A stretch of DNA of 64,000 bases from JAJVID01 sp963743425 (GTDB taxonomy: Bacteria > Acidobacteriota > Blastocatellia > RBC074). The translations under genes were made by a program, and so were the position numbers. Position 1 is the stretch's first letter; every line of letters starts with the position of its first letter. Under the pieces are notes generated by a model that was not told the DNA's origin, did not search any database, and saw only the letters and a program-made list of their open reading frames with translations. Location: positions 496,001 to 560,000 of the forward strand of contig CAVUPU010000004.1 in assembly GCA_963743425.1 (NCBI GenBank), in the 5' to 3' direction. Shown in pieces: positions 56,217-64,000 of the stretch.

Positions 56217-57963
56217 TCGTGCCATCGAGCGCCTGAATGGGAAACACATTGCCGCCCCGGCTGTATAGCTCAACCACATCATGCAAAGTTAGCGCGTCGC
56301 CGTTGTGGAAGTACGGCGCCGTGAGAGCCACGTTACGGAGCGATGGGATTTTGAACGCTCCCTGGATCCCGAAGCCCTTGGTCACAGCCGCCCCGTCGAA
56401 CGTGGCGGGGGGAGCGCCAGGGAAGAGCCGGCGCGTGAATGAGAGCGGGCCAAAAACATCGCTCGCGCCGACGCCGAGGTCGTCCTCGGTAGGCCGGATA
56501 CCGATGTTGTTGAAGCCTTTGTCGATGACGTTGCCATCGCGGTTACGTACCGGCCCGTTGATTGCGGCTGCGATGCGGCGGACGGAAGCGTCGGTCAGCT
56601 CGTTCTGCTCGTGGCAGTTCGAGCAGCGGATGTTCTGGGGACCACGGGTGCGGTCGTTAAAGAGGTGGGCCCCGAAAAGAGCGAGCCGGCTGATGTGACT
56701 CGGCGTTTCATTAACCCAGGGGTTTAAGTTTGGGTCGGTAGAGCTGGGGTGCTCGCGGCGAAAGCGGTCCCACGGGGAATCGTCAGAAACGAGCGTCGCC
56801 TGATAGAGCTGGACTGCGATCCCGAAAAAGAGTGAGAAGTTGTACTGGGTCAATGAGTACTCGTTCTCTCCACACGCGCCGTCCTCGCACTCTCCGTCGT
56901 TTTTTGACACCAGGGTTTTGGATCCATCTTCGTTCACTCGAATTAGCTTCCTGGCCTTCCACCACTTCTCGTGAAAAGCCAGCTTGATCATCTGGTCGTA
57001 TCGGTTGAACGAGAGGCCTTTTTGCGGCCAGCGGCTCATTGAGCCGAGCAAGCTATCGGTCGGCGAGACCAGTTGCTTTCCCAGCGGACGGACCTTGGAT
57101 ACCTTCTTGCCTTGCTCGCGCTTGCTTTTAGCCAGTGCACGGCCGACATCGAGGCGATTGCGTCCCGGAGCGGCCATCTCGAGGTCGCTCACGATCGGCG
57201 CCACGGCCTGGGAAGCGAGACTGGCGTTGGAGAGTTCGACACGCGCTTCGACCGGCTTCTTGGGGTCGTCGGCGCGAAACAGCTTGGCGTCGGGATCCCG
57301 CTGGCCAGTGTGATTGACGCCGTTAAAGACGTTCTCCGCGCGCCCGTCCCAGAACTGGCGATGGTTGAACACCGCGTTGATTACCGAAGGCGTGTTGCGT
57401 GGCTCGACTCGGCGGGTGTTCGCGGCGCCTACTCGGAAACCCTGGGGGTCGAGGGCATTACCGGGATGATGGATGCCCTGTGAAGAGACGGCATCGTTGC
57501 TGTCAGTGGCTGGATCGAGGGCGCCGCGGATACCCGGATTGGCAAGGCGGGTCAGGGGGAAGTCCAAAGTCTCGAGTTGGCGGTTCGGATCTGCGCCGGT
57601 CGAGTACGTGAGGTCCGCGTCGGGCACGCGCTTCAAGCCCGGACTCACCTGGTTCTTAGATCGGGGATCAGCGCCAGCTCGAAAGTGGCAACTCGCGCAG
57701 GCCTGCACACCATCGCTTCCGACTTGCATATCCCAAAAGAGCGCCTTACCCAGGGCGCGCGCCATCGCTGGATCCCTGACGAAGTCATCGAGGTTCGGGG
57801 GCATGGGCACGGCGACCGCTCGCAGGTCACCAGGCAGGTTGGCAAGGTCGGTATCAAACGGAGGGTTAGGCACGCGGGGAATGACGGTGTCTGACGGCGC
57901 CTGACCGGCGACCTTCCCGGCGATTATCATTCCCGCGGCCACGAATGCGGCGCCGATTATCAA
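55933..57963 (-). CDS. Di-haem cytochrome c peroxidase-like protein
   Basis: 676 residues with two c-type haem sites, CASCH (about 89-93) and CSNCH (about 447-451), and the MauG/CcpA-like contexts 'GKALFWDMQVGSDGVQACASCHFRAG' and 'LFGAHLFNDRTRGPQNIRCSNCH'. A late 'ALTAPYFHNGDALTLHDVVELYSRGG' is also typical. An insertion of about 180 residues separates the domains, making it longer than classic peroxidases. The open frame begins at a TTG with hydrophobic codons extending upstream (IILWNGIIRIGKLL) but without an ATG: the signal peptide now runs into the IS607 end. It probably reduces hydrogen peroxide or modifies a protein in the periplasm, if still expressed. Confidence 0.88.
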   Translation of the reverse strand: MIIGAAFVAAGMIIAGKVAGQAPSDTVIPRVPNPPFDTDLANLPGDLRAVAVPMPPNLDDFVRDPAMARALGKALFWDMQVGSDGVQACASCHFRAGADPRSKNQVSPGLKRVPDADLTYSTGADPNRQLETLDFPLTRLANPGIRGALDPATDSNDAVSSQGIHHPGNALDPQGFRVGAANTRRVEPRNTPSVINAVFNHRQFWDGRAENVFNGVNHTGQRDPDAKLFRADDPKKPVEARVELSNASLASQAVAPIVSDLEMAAPGRNRLDVGRALAKSKREQGKKVSKVRPLGKQLVSPTDSLLGSMSRWPQKGLSFNRYDQMIKLAFHEKWWKARKLIRVNEDGSKTLVSKNDGECEDGACGENEYSLTQYNFSLFFGIAVQLYQATLVSDDSPWDRFRREHPSSTDPNLNPWVNETPSHISRLALFGAHLFNDRTRGPQNIRCSNCHEQNELTDASVRRIAAAINGPVRNRDGNVIDKGFNNIGIRPTEDDLGVGASDVFGPLSFTRRLFPGAPPATFDGAAVTKGFGIQGAFKIPSLRNVALTAPYFHNGDALTLHDVVELYSRGGNVFPIQALDGTIIEPLGTPLLTLEEIDAIVAFLEALTDERVLYRRAPFDHPQLFVPNGRPGDSSSTIDADGDGLADDLMIEIPAVGAAGGNPLPGFLQGIFGRTH

Positions 57964-58015
57964 AAGCTTTCCAATTCGTATGATTCCGTTCCATAAAATG
58001 ATGACATTTACGCCA

Positions 58016-59572
58016 TCACTTCATCGCGGCGGATTTTGTCTTTTTGCCCGCCGCAGTTTTGCTCTTTGATTGACGCGACGACTTGGTTCCAGGCGCTTCG
58101 TCTCGTTCTAAAGTCTGCCCCGGAACGGTCATCTTCCTGATCTTCTCTTTCGAGGCATTCGGATGTTCCAATCGGGCATTGTAGTCCTTCAGCAGTATTT
58201 CCTTGACGGTCTCTTTTGGCGTATATAGAGTGATCCTTCGATCATAATATCTGCTCTTCTGGTTTTGAGCCGCGATCTGATCCGCATGTCCTCGATGTCC
58301 GCACTTCTGACATTGAAACACGTCCCCTTTGCGGTTCGCCTTTTCCAAGTATCCGCATTCCGGACAGGTTTGCGAGGTGTATGCAGGATTGATCTGCTCT
58401 CGACGGCAACCTGCCGCCGACGCCTTAAACTCAAAACGATCCTTTAATGTCGAACGATGCCAATAGCTCACTCGACGCGATATCTCTTTACTCGGCGCTT
58501 TTCCTCGAATGTCGAGCTTTTCGGTCACAATCACCTTCGGCTCTCGCTTTTTGATCAGTTCGTTGATCGCTCGATTGATTTGATTCGTGATGGTTATTTT
58601 CGATCGACGTTTCGATTCCCGCGACTTTTTATGGCCTAAATTTCGTCGCCTGATATTGCGCGCTTTCACCTGCTTGCCTTGCTTGTCATACTTTTTCGCT
58701 AATGCCTGAAGCTTATTTCGCTTCTTTCCTTTTTCGTTTAATCGGCCTGAAGCCTTTCTTAGCGTATCGCCTAATTCTTCGCCGTAATGATTACCTTCAT
58801 CATCAACGAACACTTCAGTCAGGCCCGCGTCGGCGGCGATGACTTTTTCCGAGGCATTAACTGGAGCCTTGACCTCCGAACTAACATGCGCTTCAACTTT
58901 TCTCGATCTAGGAACGAGCACGATGCGGATATTCCCGCTGAGGTCTCCTTCGCCCTTCAGTGGAATGAAAACCCGTTTCCCTTTTTCTAAAGATGAAATC
59001 GCCAGGACTTGACCGCTGAGCGTCCCGACTACCGCATAGAGCGTGCTATCAAGCACAAAGCTCCGAGCGATTTTGACGCTCGGACGCGCCTTCATGATCC
59101 GTCTCGCGCGACGACGAAGATAATTTTGAACCTGCTTTCGCTCCCCAACCGCCAGACTGATCTTTTCGTTAATTGGCGCTCGACCAAGAATCAAAAGCGA
59201 AAAGCGATGCTCATCGCCCAATAGCCAAAAAGCGTAATGCTTTTGCTCGGGAGTCCATTGACGCGAAGCGATTCGGGGATGAATCTCAGCCGCGACCGCC
59301 GCCCAATATTTTACTTCAGTCTCAAACGCTTCCTTGACGGCCAAATCAGAAGCATGAACGGACAAAGGCGTCGAGGCATGATGATCGGTGGTCTTCAACT
59401 CGTTCCGGCGAAGCCGATAACTTTGCGCCTCGGAAAAGTTCAAATCGTGTTGATAAAAATCAAGGTGGGCCTGTTTGTCGGAGGCTGTTGCGCGAGCGAT
59501 GCGCTCAAGAGCATCGAATTTAGCCTTATTCAGTTTGACGCTTTCGCGCCTGACTGTCCTCATATTATTCAT
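58016..59572 (-). CDS. tnpB: TnpB-type RNA-guided nuclease of IS607
   Basis: 518 residues from the ATG at 59572. All RuvC residues are present: 'VIAADAGLTEV' (D248), 'VIVTEKLDIRG' (E351) and 'GHADQIAAQN' (D431). The zinc ribbon is 'CPECG' (C403, C406) and 'CQKCG' (C421, C424). TnpB proteins cut DNA guided by a transcript from the element's right end and help retain it. It is longer than the usual 370-420 residues: it has an N-terminal domain of about 250 residues and a Lys/Ser-rich C-terminal tail of about 60 residues. The guide RNA should overlap the 3' end at about 57990-58100, but the tail is coding there, so its placement is uncertain. Confidence 0.92.
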   Translation of the reverse strand: MNNMRTVRRESVKLNKAKFDALERIARATASDKQAHLDFYQHDLNFSEAQSYRLRRNELKTTDHHASTPLSVHASDLAVKEAFETEVKYWAAVAAEIHPRIASRQWTPEQKHYAFWLLGDEHRFSLLILGRAPINEKISLAVGERKQVQNYLRRRARRIMKARPSVKIARSFVLDSTLYAVVGTLSGQVLAISSLEKGKRVFIPLKGEGDLSGNIRIVLVPRSRKVEAHVSSEVKAPVNASEKVIAADAGLTEVFVDDEGNHYGEELGDTLRKASGRLNEKGKKRNKLQALAKKYDKQGKQVKARNIRRRNLGHKKSRESKRRSKITITNQINRAINELIKKREPKVIVTEKLDIRGKAPSKEISRRVSYWHRSTLKDRFEFKASAAGCRREQINPAYTSQTCPECGYLEKANRKGDVFQCQKCGHRGHADQIAAQNQKSRYYDRRITLYTPKETVKEILLKDYNARLEHPNASKEKIRKMTVPGQTLERDEAPGTKSSRQSKSKTAAGKKTKSAAMK

Positions 59573-60131
59573 CCTGCGTCGCCCTGATTGCTTTTTCCGC
59601 CTTATGCTTGGCCGCCCGTTTGCCGTAAAGTCTCGCACAAAACGATCTCAACACTTCAGTCATATCTCGGATCAAATCATCTTTCACTTCAGAATGGTCA
59701 ACAACAAGAATCTTGCGGCCTTGCGCCGCAAGAGCGGCTTCGAGGTATTCAAAGCCAAACCTGATCAATCTATCACGATGCTCAACAACGATAATCTTAA
59801 TGGATTGATCCCGAAGAAGCTTTAACAACTTTGGCCTTTTTCCATTCATGGCCGAACCGACCTCAGTAATCACCGCCGCAATCGATAATTTGTTCTCAAC
59901 TGCAAAATGAGTGAGGCGAACAAGCTGAGAATCAAGATTTGTCTTCTGATCCGACGAAGACACGCGAGCATAAAGAGCGGCTTTCTGATCTCCCAAAATG
60001 GTTTCAAGCTTGACGATAATCGTGCCGGTGGCCATCTGCTCAGCTTCGACGGGCAAGGTTCCGCCATGAAACCATCGCAGCGCCGTTCGATAGCTGATGC
60101 CTTGTTTTTTCGCCCATTCCGGCAATTTCAT
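59565..60131 (-). CDS. tnpA: IS607-family serine recombinase (TnpA)
   Basis: 188 residues. An N-terminal MerR-like helix-turn-helix ('LPEWAKKQGISYRTALRWFHGGTLPVEA') is followed by the serine recombinase core 'ALYARVSSSDQKTNLDSQLVRL' (nucleophile S58), 'VITEVGSAMNGKRPKLLKLL' and 'IIVVEHRDRLIRFGFEYLEA'. This HTH-first layout is diagnostic of IS607 transposases, which insert at GG dinucleotides with little specificity. The frame is intact, so the element may be active. Confidence 0.95.
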   Translation of the reverse strand: MKLPEWAKKQGISYRTALRWFHGGTLPVEAEQMATGTIIVKLETILGDQKAALYARVSSSDQKTNLDSQLVRLTHFAVENKLSIAAVITEVGSAMNGKRPKLLKLLRDQSIKIIVVEHRDRLIRFGFEYLEAALAAQGRKILVVDHSEVKDDLIRDMTEVLRSFCARLYGKRAAKHKAEKAIRATQDE

Positions 60132-60291
60132 GTGTCATATTTGATCACAAATAAACACATTTGTCGGCATAAACTTTAGCTGCTTTTAGCCCCTTGGCTT
60201 ATCTCGCCTCTTTTCTGAGCAATCTCGGAGCGCTCGGAATCTCGGCGGTTGACAGCAGCGACTTCACCGCCACAAAGAACGCGGAGATTCA

Positions 60292-60425
60292 TCAAACTTT
60301 GCCATTGCTGCGGCGAAGACGAGACTGATTGTTGTAAGGAACTTTGATCATTACGCTCGTGCCTTCGCCATTGCGCGACGATACTACGGTCTCGCCACCA
60401 AGCGCGCGCGCCCGACGGTGAAGGC
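60292..60425 (-). pseudogene. Last 40 codons of a histidine-kinase ATPase domain
   Basis: Read in another frame just after the propeller gene stop: 'LHRRARALGGETVVSSRNGEGTSVMIKVP', the typical end of ComP/NarX-type kinase ATPase domains (RARALGG....G.GT...v.vP). The dimerisation and catalytic parts between it and the membrane helix of the propeller protein are missing. Deletion of about 200 codons from one large sensor kinase explains both pieces. The stretch from here to the IS607 left end (60181-60291) shows nothing I can name. Confidence 0.8.
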
Positions 60426-62962
60426 TAACGATAGACCGCATAAGCGACCGCGCCCGCCAGCGCGCCGGCCATCGCTATGAACCACCAGCGGCGCCAAAAA
60501 GGCGAGAGAATCCTAAACGATACGCTTGCCGGGTGGGGACTCAAGACGCCAACGGAATTCACTGCGCGCACCAGAAACCGATACCGCCCGGGCGAGAGTT
60601 TTGCGTAGGTGATAGTGCGCTGTTTTGTGGGCGCGCTCCAATTGACGTCGGCCCCTTCGAGCCGGTACTGATAGCGTAGCGACTCACCGGGCGCAAAGCT
60701 GATGCCGACGAAGTCTATTTGAAGTTGATTTTCGCCTGGCGAAAGATCCGGTAGCGAGATGGCGTCTTCGCCAACTGCAGAAACCTGCTGCCGCGCCCCA
60801 GCTACGAGCAGCCCGTTAATCAAAACTGGCGGCGGCTCTGAAGGATGTTCGCGCTCAGGCAGGAAGTGCGACAGCCCTTGCCTTGTGGCGAACCAGAGCT
60901 TGCCGGTTCGGTCGCGGACCGCTGAGAGGATTTCGCCGGGCGCCAATCCGTCGGCGGTGGTGAAGTGTTTGATCTGTCCGGTCGCCGCTGTTATCTGATC
61001 GACTCCCGGCCCGACGCCAACGTAGATTCGGCCGTACAGGTCATCGGTAATAGCGGTAGCAACGTTGCTGGACAGCCCCTGCACGGTCGAATAGTTGACG
61101 AAGACTGGGCGATCGGAGTTTGGCTCATCGATGCGGCTGACGCCACCCCGTGACGTCGCGATCCAGAGCCTGCCTGCATTATCCAGGTGAAGATCATTGA
61201 TCCGACCCAATGGCAGACCATCCTCGGTCGTAAAGAACGTGAAGCGGTCCGCAGAATAGCGCGCTAGCCCACCCGGCTGGAAGCCAACCCAGACATTGCC
61301 CGCGCGGTCTTCTTCGAACGTGGCCGCCAGGTTCCCCTTAGGCGACGGCAAGCCTTCTCTATGAGTCAGGTCCCTCAACTTCCGTGTCGCGCGTTCCCAT
61401 AGCGACAGGCCGTTGCCGTTCCCGGACATTGTTGAAACCCATAGATCGCCGCGACGGTCTTCGTAGATGCTATAAACAACCGGTGACGATAATCCGTCCC
61501 GGTCCGTATAAACGGCGAGCGGACGCGCGGCCTTCAGTCCGGCAAAGCTGTCTACCCGTGGGAACAGATAGAGTCCCGTGTTCTGACCTATCCACCACTC
61601 TCCGGCGCTCGACTGAAGGATGTAAGGTTTAGCCGTCCACCCGTTGGCGCTCCAGGCATTGGGAGTAAGCCAGGCGAAACGCTGGCCGTCGTAGCGCCCG
61701 AGGCTGAACCAGAAGATAACTGAGTCGGAATTCAAGATGTCGTACTTGCCGCCGTCGAACACGGTAGCCTGCTTGTCGCCGAGCACATAACCGTAAGCAT
61801 AAAGATCTCCCGCGCCAGACTGGAAAACGGTTGATATCCCAGAGATGCCATCCTGATCGTTCATCGTTCGGAAGCCGTTGCGAGCGATCTTCATGGCGCC
61901 ATTGACGGTGCCCAACCAGACATTGCCATCCCGGTCTTCGGCAACACTCTCTATCTCGTGATAGCTGAAACCACTTCCCCTGGTGTCTATTCGAGTTGGT
62001 TTGATGTGTTGTTCATCATCCGGATGAAACTCGAGAAGCTCAGCATTTTTGCCAACCCAGAGGGCGCCCTCTGAAGATTCGTAGATGTCAAAGACCCAAT
62101 CGTTCCAAGTTCTGCGGTTGTTGTAAGCGCTCGTGATGATCGGCGTATCGTGACCGGCGGCAATCGCTAGTTTGAACATACCTCCGCCCCGCGTCCCCAC
62201 CCAAAGATTGCCGCGGCGGTCTTCGAGGAGATCCTGAATTCTCTCGTCCGGCATTGGATTTCCTTTGCCGTAGCGCGTCACGCTGCCGTCCGGCCAACGC
62301 CGATAAAGGCCAAGAAGCGTTCCGATCCACATCGTTCCGTAACGGTCCTCTAATATCGAGCTGATGTATTGATGATCCGCGGATTTTGGAAGTCCGAGGT
62401 CCACCACGCGCAGCTCTACTCGCCCGCCTGCTCGGTCCACATGAAAAAGGCCCTGGCGCGCGCCGCACCAGATGCTGCCATCACGTTTTTCAATCACGGT
62501 ATTGATGGCCTTGCTTAGTTGATCGTTATCACTCGGCGTATAGGTGGTGAACATCGCTTCGTGAAGCGCGTGTGAAGAGGAATCAACCGCGTAGACCGGG
62601 CGACTTGTAGGCGCTCCCTTCGGATTGAATCTGCAGAGCCCACCGTTTGTCGCAATCCAGTAATCGCCCGACCGCGTCTGAAGCAAGTCATTCACCGTCG
62701 GGTGCGGAAGCCCTTCAGTTACGCCGTAATTGATAAACGAGTAGCCGTCGAAACGCGACAGCCCTTCTCCGGTGCAGAACCAGAGGAAGCCTCGAGAGTC
62801 TCGCACGATCCGGTTAATTGAATTGTGTGGAAGACCATCAGCAATGGTATAGGTTTTGATCGGCAAGCGTTCGGCGTTGCTGACACTCGAAAGGCAGGTC
62901 AATAGTCCGAGCACAACAAACACAAGAGAACGAATAATCCGTATGTTATGCGGGTCAGACAT
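60425..62962 (-). CDS. Two-component-regulator propeller sensor without kinase (truncated)
   Basis: 845 residues: a signal peptide, about 14 propeller repeats of the 'two-component regulator propeller' type ('GLPHNSINRIVRDSRGFLWFCTGEGLSRFDG', 'ILEDRYGTMWIGTLLGLYR', 'LLEDRRGNLWVGTRGGGMF'), a Y_Y_Y domain (about 735-810, 'FVGISFAPGESLRYQYRLEGAD', 'YAKLSPGRYRFLVRAVNS') and a membrane helix ('WWFIAMAGALAGAVAYAVYR') at which it stops. The kinase core is gone; only its last codons remain just downstream in another frame. It can still be a membrane-bound sensor, but not a kinase. The start is close to the IS605 relic, whose deletion end lies 15 bases upstream. Confidence 0.85.
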   Translation of the reverse strand: MSDPHNIRIIRSLVFVVLGLLTCLSSVSNAERLPIKTYTIADGLPHNSINRIVRDSRGFLWFCTGEGLSRFDGYSFINYGVTEGLPHPTVNDLLQTRSGDYWIATNGGLCRFNPKGAPTSRPVYAVDSSSHALHEAMFTTYTPSDNDQLSKAINTVIEKRDGSIWCGARQGLFHVDRAGGRVELRVVDLGLPKSADHQYISSILEDRYGTMWIGTLLGLYRRWPDGSVTRYGKGNPMPDERIQDLLEDRRGNLWVGTRGGGMFKLAIAAGHDTPIITSAYNNRRTWNDWVFDIYESSEGALWVGKNAELLEFHPDDEQHIKPTRIDTRGSGFSYHEIESVAEDRDGNVWLGTVNGAMKIARNGFRTMNDQDGISGISTVFQSGAGDLYAYGYVLGDKQATVFDGGKYDILNSDSVIFWFSLGRYDGQRFAWLTPNAWSANGWTAKPYILQSSAGEWWIGQNTGLYLFPRVDSFAGLKAARPLAVYTDRDGLSSPVVYSIYEDRRGDLWVSTMSGNGNGLSLWERATRKLRDLTHREGLPSPKGNLAATFEEDRAGNVWVGFQPGGLARYSADRFTFFTTEDGLPLGRINDLHLDNAGRLWIATSRGGVSRIDEPNSDRPVFVNYSTVQGLSSNVATAITDDLYGRIYVGVGPGVDQITAATGQIKHFTTADGLAPGEILSAVRDRTGKLWFATRQGLSHFLPEREHPSEPPPVLINGLLVAGARQQVSAVGEDAISLPDLSPGENQLQIDFVGISFAPGESLRYQYRLEGADVNWSAPTKQRTITYAKLSPGRYRFLVRAVNSVGVLSPHPASVSFRILSPFWRRWWFIAMAGALAGAVAYAVYR

Positions 62963-62976
62963 CTGCTCACGACCTC

Positions 62977-63579
62977 TTATCGGATCGGCGCGGCTTCGTC
63001 ATCTGAGAGCGTGGCGAAGCTTTCAATCCCGACATCCACTCCAACACTCTCTTTCGGCGCGGACGCGACCTCTTTCTTCGATTCTTCCACGCTGAAGATC
63101 GCATACCAGTCGTCAGCTTCACGTTTAATCGCGCAGGTTTTGATCTCGCCTTCAATGGGGCGCGACAAATGGATTTTGACTTTGCCGATTTTCGACAAGT
63201 GGAGCTTATTGCTCTTGAGCGAGAAGCCGCTTTGTGGATAGGTAAAGGAATCATACCGAGAGCGCGAACGAAAGCGGGGAAATCCGGGCTTCCGGCCTTC
63301 TTTGACGCGGCGAAAGAAATTGTCGAAGGCGAAGGCGACGCGCTTCAAGACATTCTGAGCGACTTGAGAATGAATGCGGGCGAGATCCGGTCGTTCGGCC
63401 TTGATCTCTGGTAATTGCTTGGCCTGCGCCGGATAGTCAATTGAGAGATGATTGATTTTGTAGGCGTCTCGACGTTCCTGGAGGGCTGTGTTGTACAACT
63501 CGCACAAAATGGCAAGCCAGGATTCAAAGATGGCGATAATGTTCGCCGATGGCTTCAATTTGTACTTGTATGCTTTCAT
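62977..63579 (-). pseudogene. IS200/IS605-type tnpB, N-terminal fragment
   Basis: About 200 residues starting 'MKAYKYKLKPS', with 'LYNTALQERRDAYK', 'NVLKRVAFAFDNFFRRVKEGRKPGFPRFRSRSRYDSFTYPQSGF' and the first RuvC motif 'SVGVDVGIESFATLSDDE' (catalytic D). The reading then meets a stop after four unrelated residues, so RuvC-II, the zinc ribbon and RuvC-III are missing. It is of another family than the IS607 TnpB at 58016. The cut lies at the upstream region of the propeller gene. Confidence 0.9.
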
Positions 63580-63642
63580 CGGGTATCGGAATGCTGCGGA
63601 AGTATACCGAAGATCCGGGTCGCGAAGAAGAACGCCTTTCAT

Positions 63643-63673
63643 CTCCACCCAAGCCTTGCGGCTGTGGGTGGAG
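63643..63673 (-). repeat. IS605-type terminal hairpin upstream of tnpB fragment
   Basis: CTCCACCC..AGCC-TTGC-GGCT..GGGTGGAG can fold into a long imperfect stem; its minus-strand form matches 552-582 at all but about three positions. It marks the left end of the truncated element. Confidence 0.75.
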
Positions 63674-63742
63674 TATTCCCGGCGCGGGAAGATAAACCTA
63701 TACGAAAAACGCCCTAATGGCGGCGCGTTGCGCTGCTAGTCA

Positions 63743-63774
63743 CAAAAAGGCGGCTCCGGACTTCCGAAGCCGCC
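63743..63774 (-). terminator. Rho-independent terminator of the HU gene
   Basis: On the minus strand GGCGGCT-TCGGAAGTCCGG-AGCCGCC is followed by TTTTT, about 40 bases after the HU stop. Confidence 0.92.
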
Positions 63775-63814
63775 GATTCAGTCAAGGAGTGAAAGTGAAA
63801 TTGGAGGCGTAAAA

Positions 63815-64000
63815 CTATGATTGCAATTCCTTGCCCGGTTTGAAGCGAATGGTTTTGCCTTCAGGGATCGCCACCTGCGTGCCGGTGCGCGGATTGCGGC
63901 CTATGCCGCGCTTGCGCGGCTTGACCACAAAGACGCCGAATCCGCGGAGCTCGATGCGCTCGCCGCGTTTCATGGCCTCTTTCATGGCTTCGAAAAGAGC
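63815..64000 (-). CDS. HU/IHF-family DNA-binding protein (partial)
   Basis: The last 61 codons of a gene that begins beyond the window. 'MKRGERIELRGFGVFVVKPRKRGIGRNPRTGTQVAIPEGKTIRFKPGKEL' contains the family signature with the GRNPRTG DNA-intercalating beta-arm. HU-type proteins bend DNA and compact the nucleoid. The 'ELRGFGVF' and 'GRNPRTG' forms occur in both HU and IHF-like groups; the group cannot be decided from the end alone. Confidence 0.95.
   Translation of the reverse strand, partial: ALFEAMKEAMKRGERIELRGFGVFVVKPRKRGIGRNPRTGTQVAIPEGKTIRFKPGKELQS

Larger units (their letters stand above)
57980..60180 (-). mobile_element. IS607-type insertion sequence (serine transposase + TnpB)
   Basis: A complete two-gene element on the minus strand: tnpA (59565-60131) and tnpB (58016-59572), overlapping by 8 bases. 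Exact ends are uncertain because IS607 leaves no target duplication or classical inverted repeats. Similar words (TGTCATATTT near 60135, TGTCATCATTTT near 57995) may be internal transposase sites. The right end lies within about 35 bases of the TnpB stop and abuts the peroxidase gene. Confidence 0.85.

Overview
The window (about 60% G+C by eye) looks like a chromosomal segment of an Acidobacteriota bacterium, possibly Blastocatellia. Evidence: a PadR regulator next to an ADOP-type permease (acidobacterial duplicated orphan permease), an Oar-like TonB receptor with an N-terminal carboxypeptidase-regulatory domain, an NtrYX-like pair, and a two-component-regulator propeller protein. The assignment is inference; no rRNA is present.

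Layout. 0-4 kb: end of an M20 peptidase gene, an IS200/IS605 right-end relic, a CheR-like methyltransferase, moaC-moeA, and a tRNA-Val/tRNA-Asp pair. 4-11 kb: pckA, a CPBP protease, and an NtrY/NtrX-like system with a tiny gene wedged between its halves. 11-18 kb: nadA with a palindromic operator candidate, a Rieske protein, MscS, a family 4 uracil-DNA glycosylase, tRNA-Ala, and a tRNA-Asn gene split by a group I intron that carries a LAGLIDADG endonuclease gene. 18-31 kb: a Cas4-like nuclease divided over two membrane-anchored ORFs, a frameshifted PhoX-like gene, a propeller/phosphoesterase protein, an AllA-like/AtzD-like gene pair, a secreted esterase, a broken PQQ-propeller gene and a VOC-PP2C fusion. 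31-41 kb: PadR/ADOP, several gene relics, an AAA ATPase, a PhyH dioxygenase, arsC and pit. 41-53 kb: a doubly damaged TonB receptor, a stand-alone winged-helix regulator, and a surface-polysaccharide-like block (fasciclin, PHP, two glycosyltransferases, ABC permease). 53-64 kb: a YHS protein, a slipped metalloprotease gene, a PQQ sugar dehydrogenase, a cytochrome c peroxidase whose 5' end abuts an intact IS607-type element, a propeller sensor that has lost its kinase core, a truncated IS605 tnpB and the end of an HU gene.

Two themes stand out. First, at least a dozen intergenic spaces hold very long inverted repeats (20-41 bp arms, mostly perfect), in several sequence families; two related copies differ in sequence but keep perfect pairing. 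Second, an unusual number of genes are broken by single frameshifts, a nonsense codon or internal deletions, which is either real decay or assembly error. The most striking single locus is the intron-containing tRNA-Asn gene: the splice sites, guide pairing, core elements and endonuclease can all be read in the sequence.
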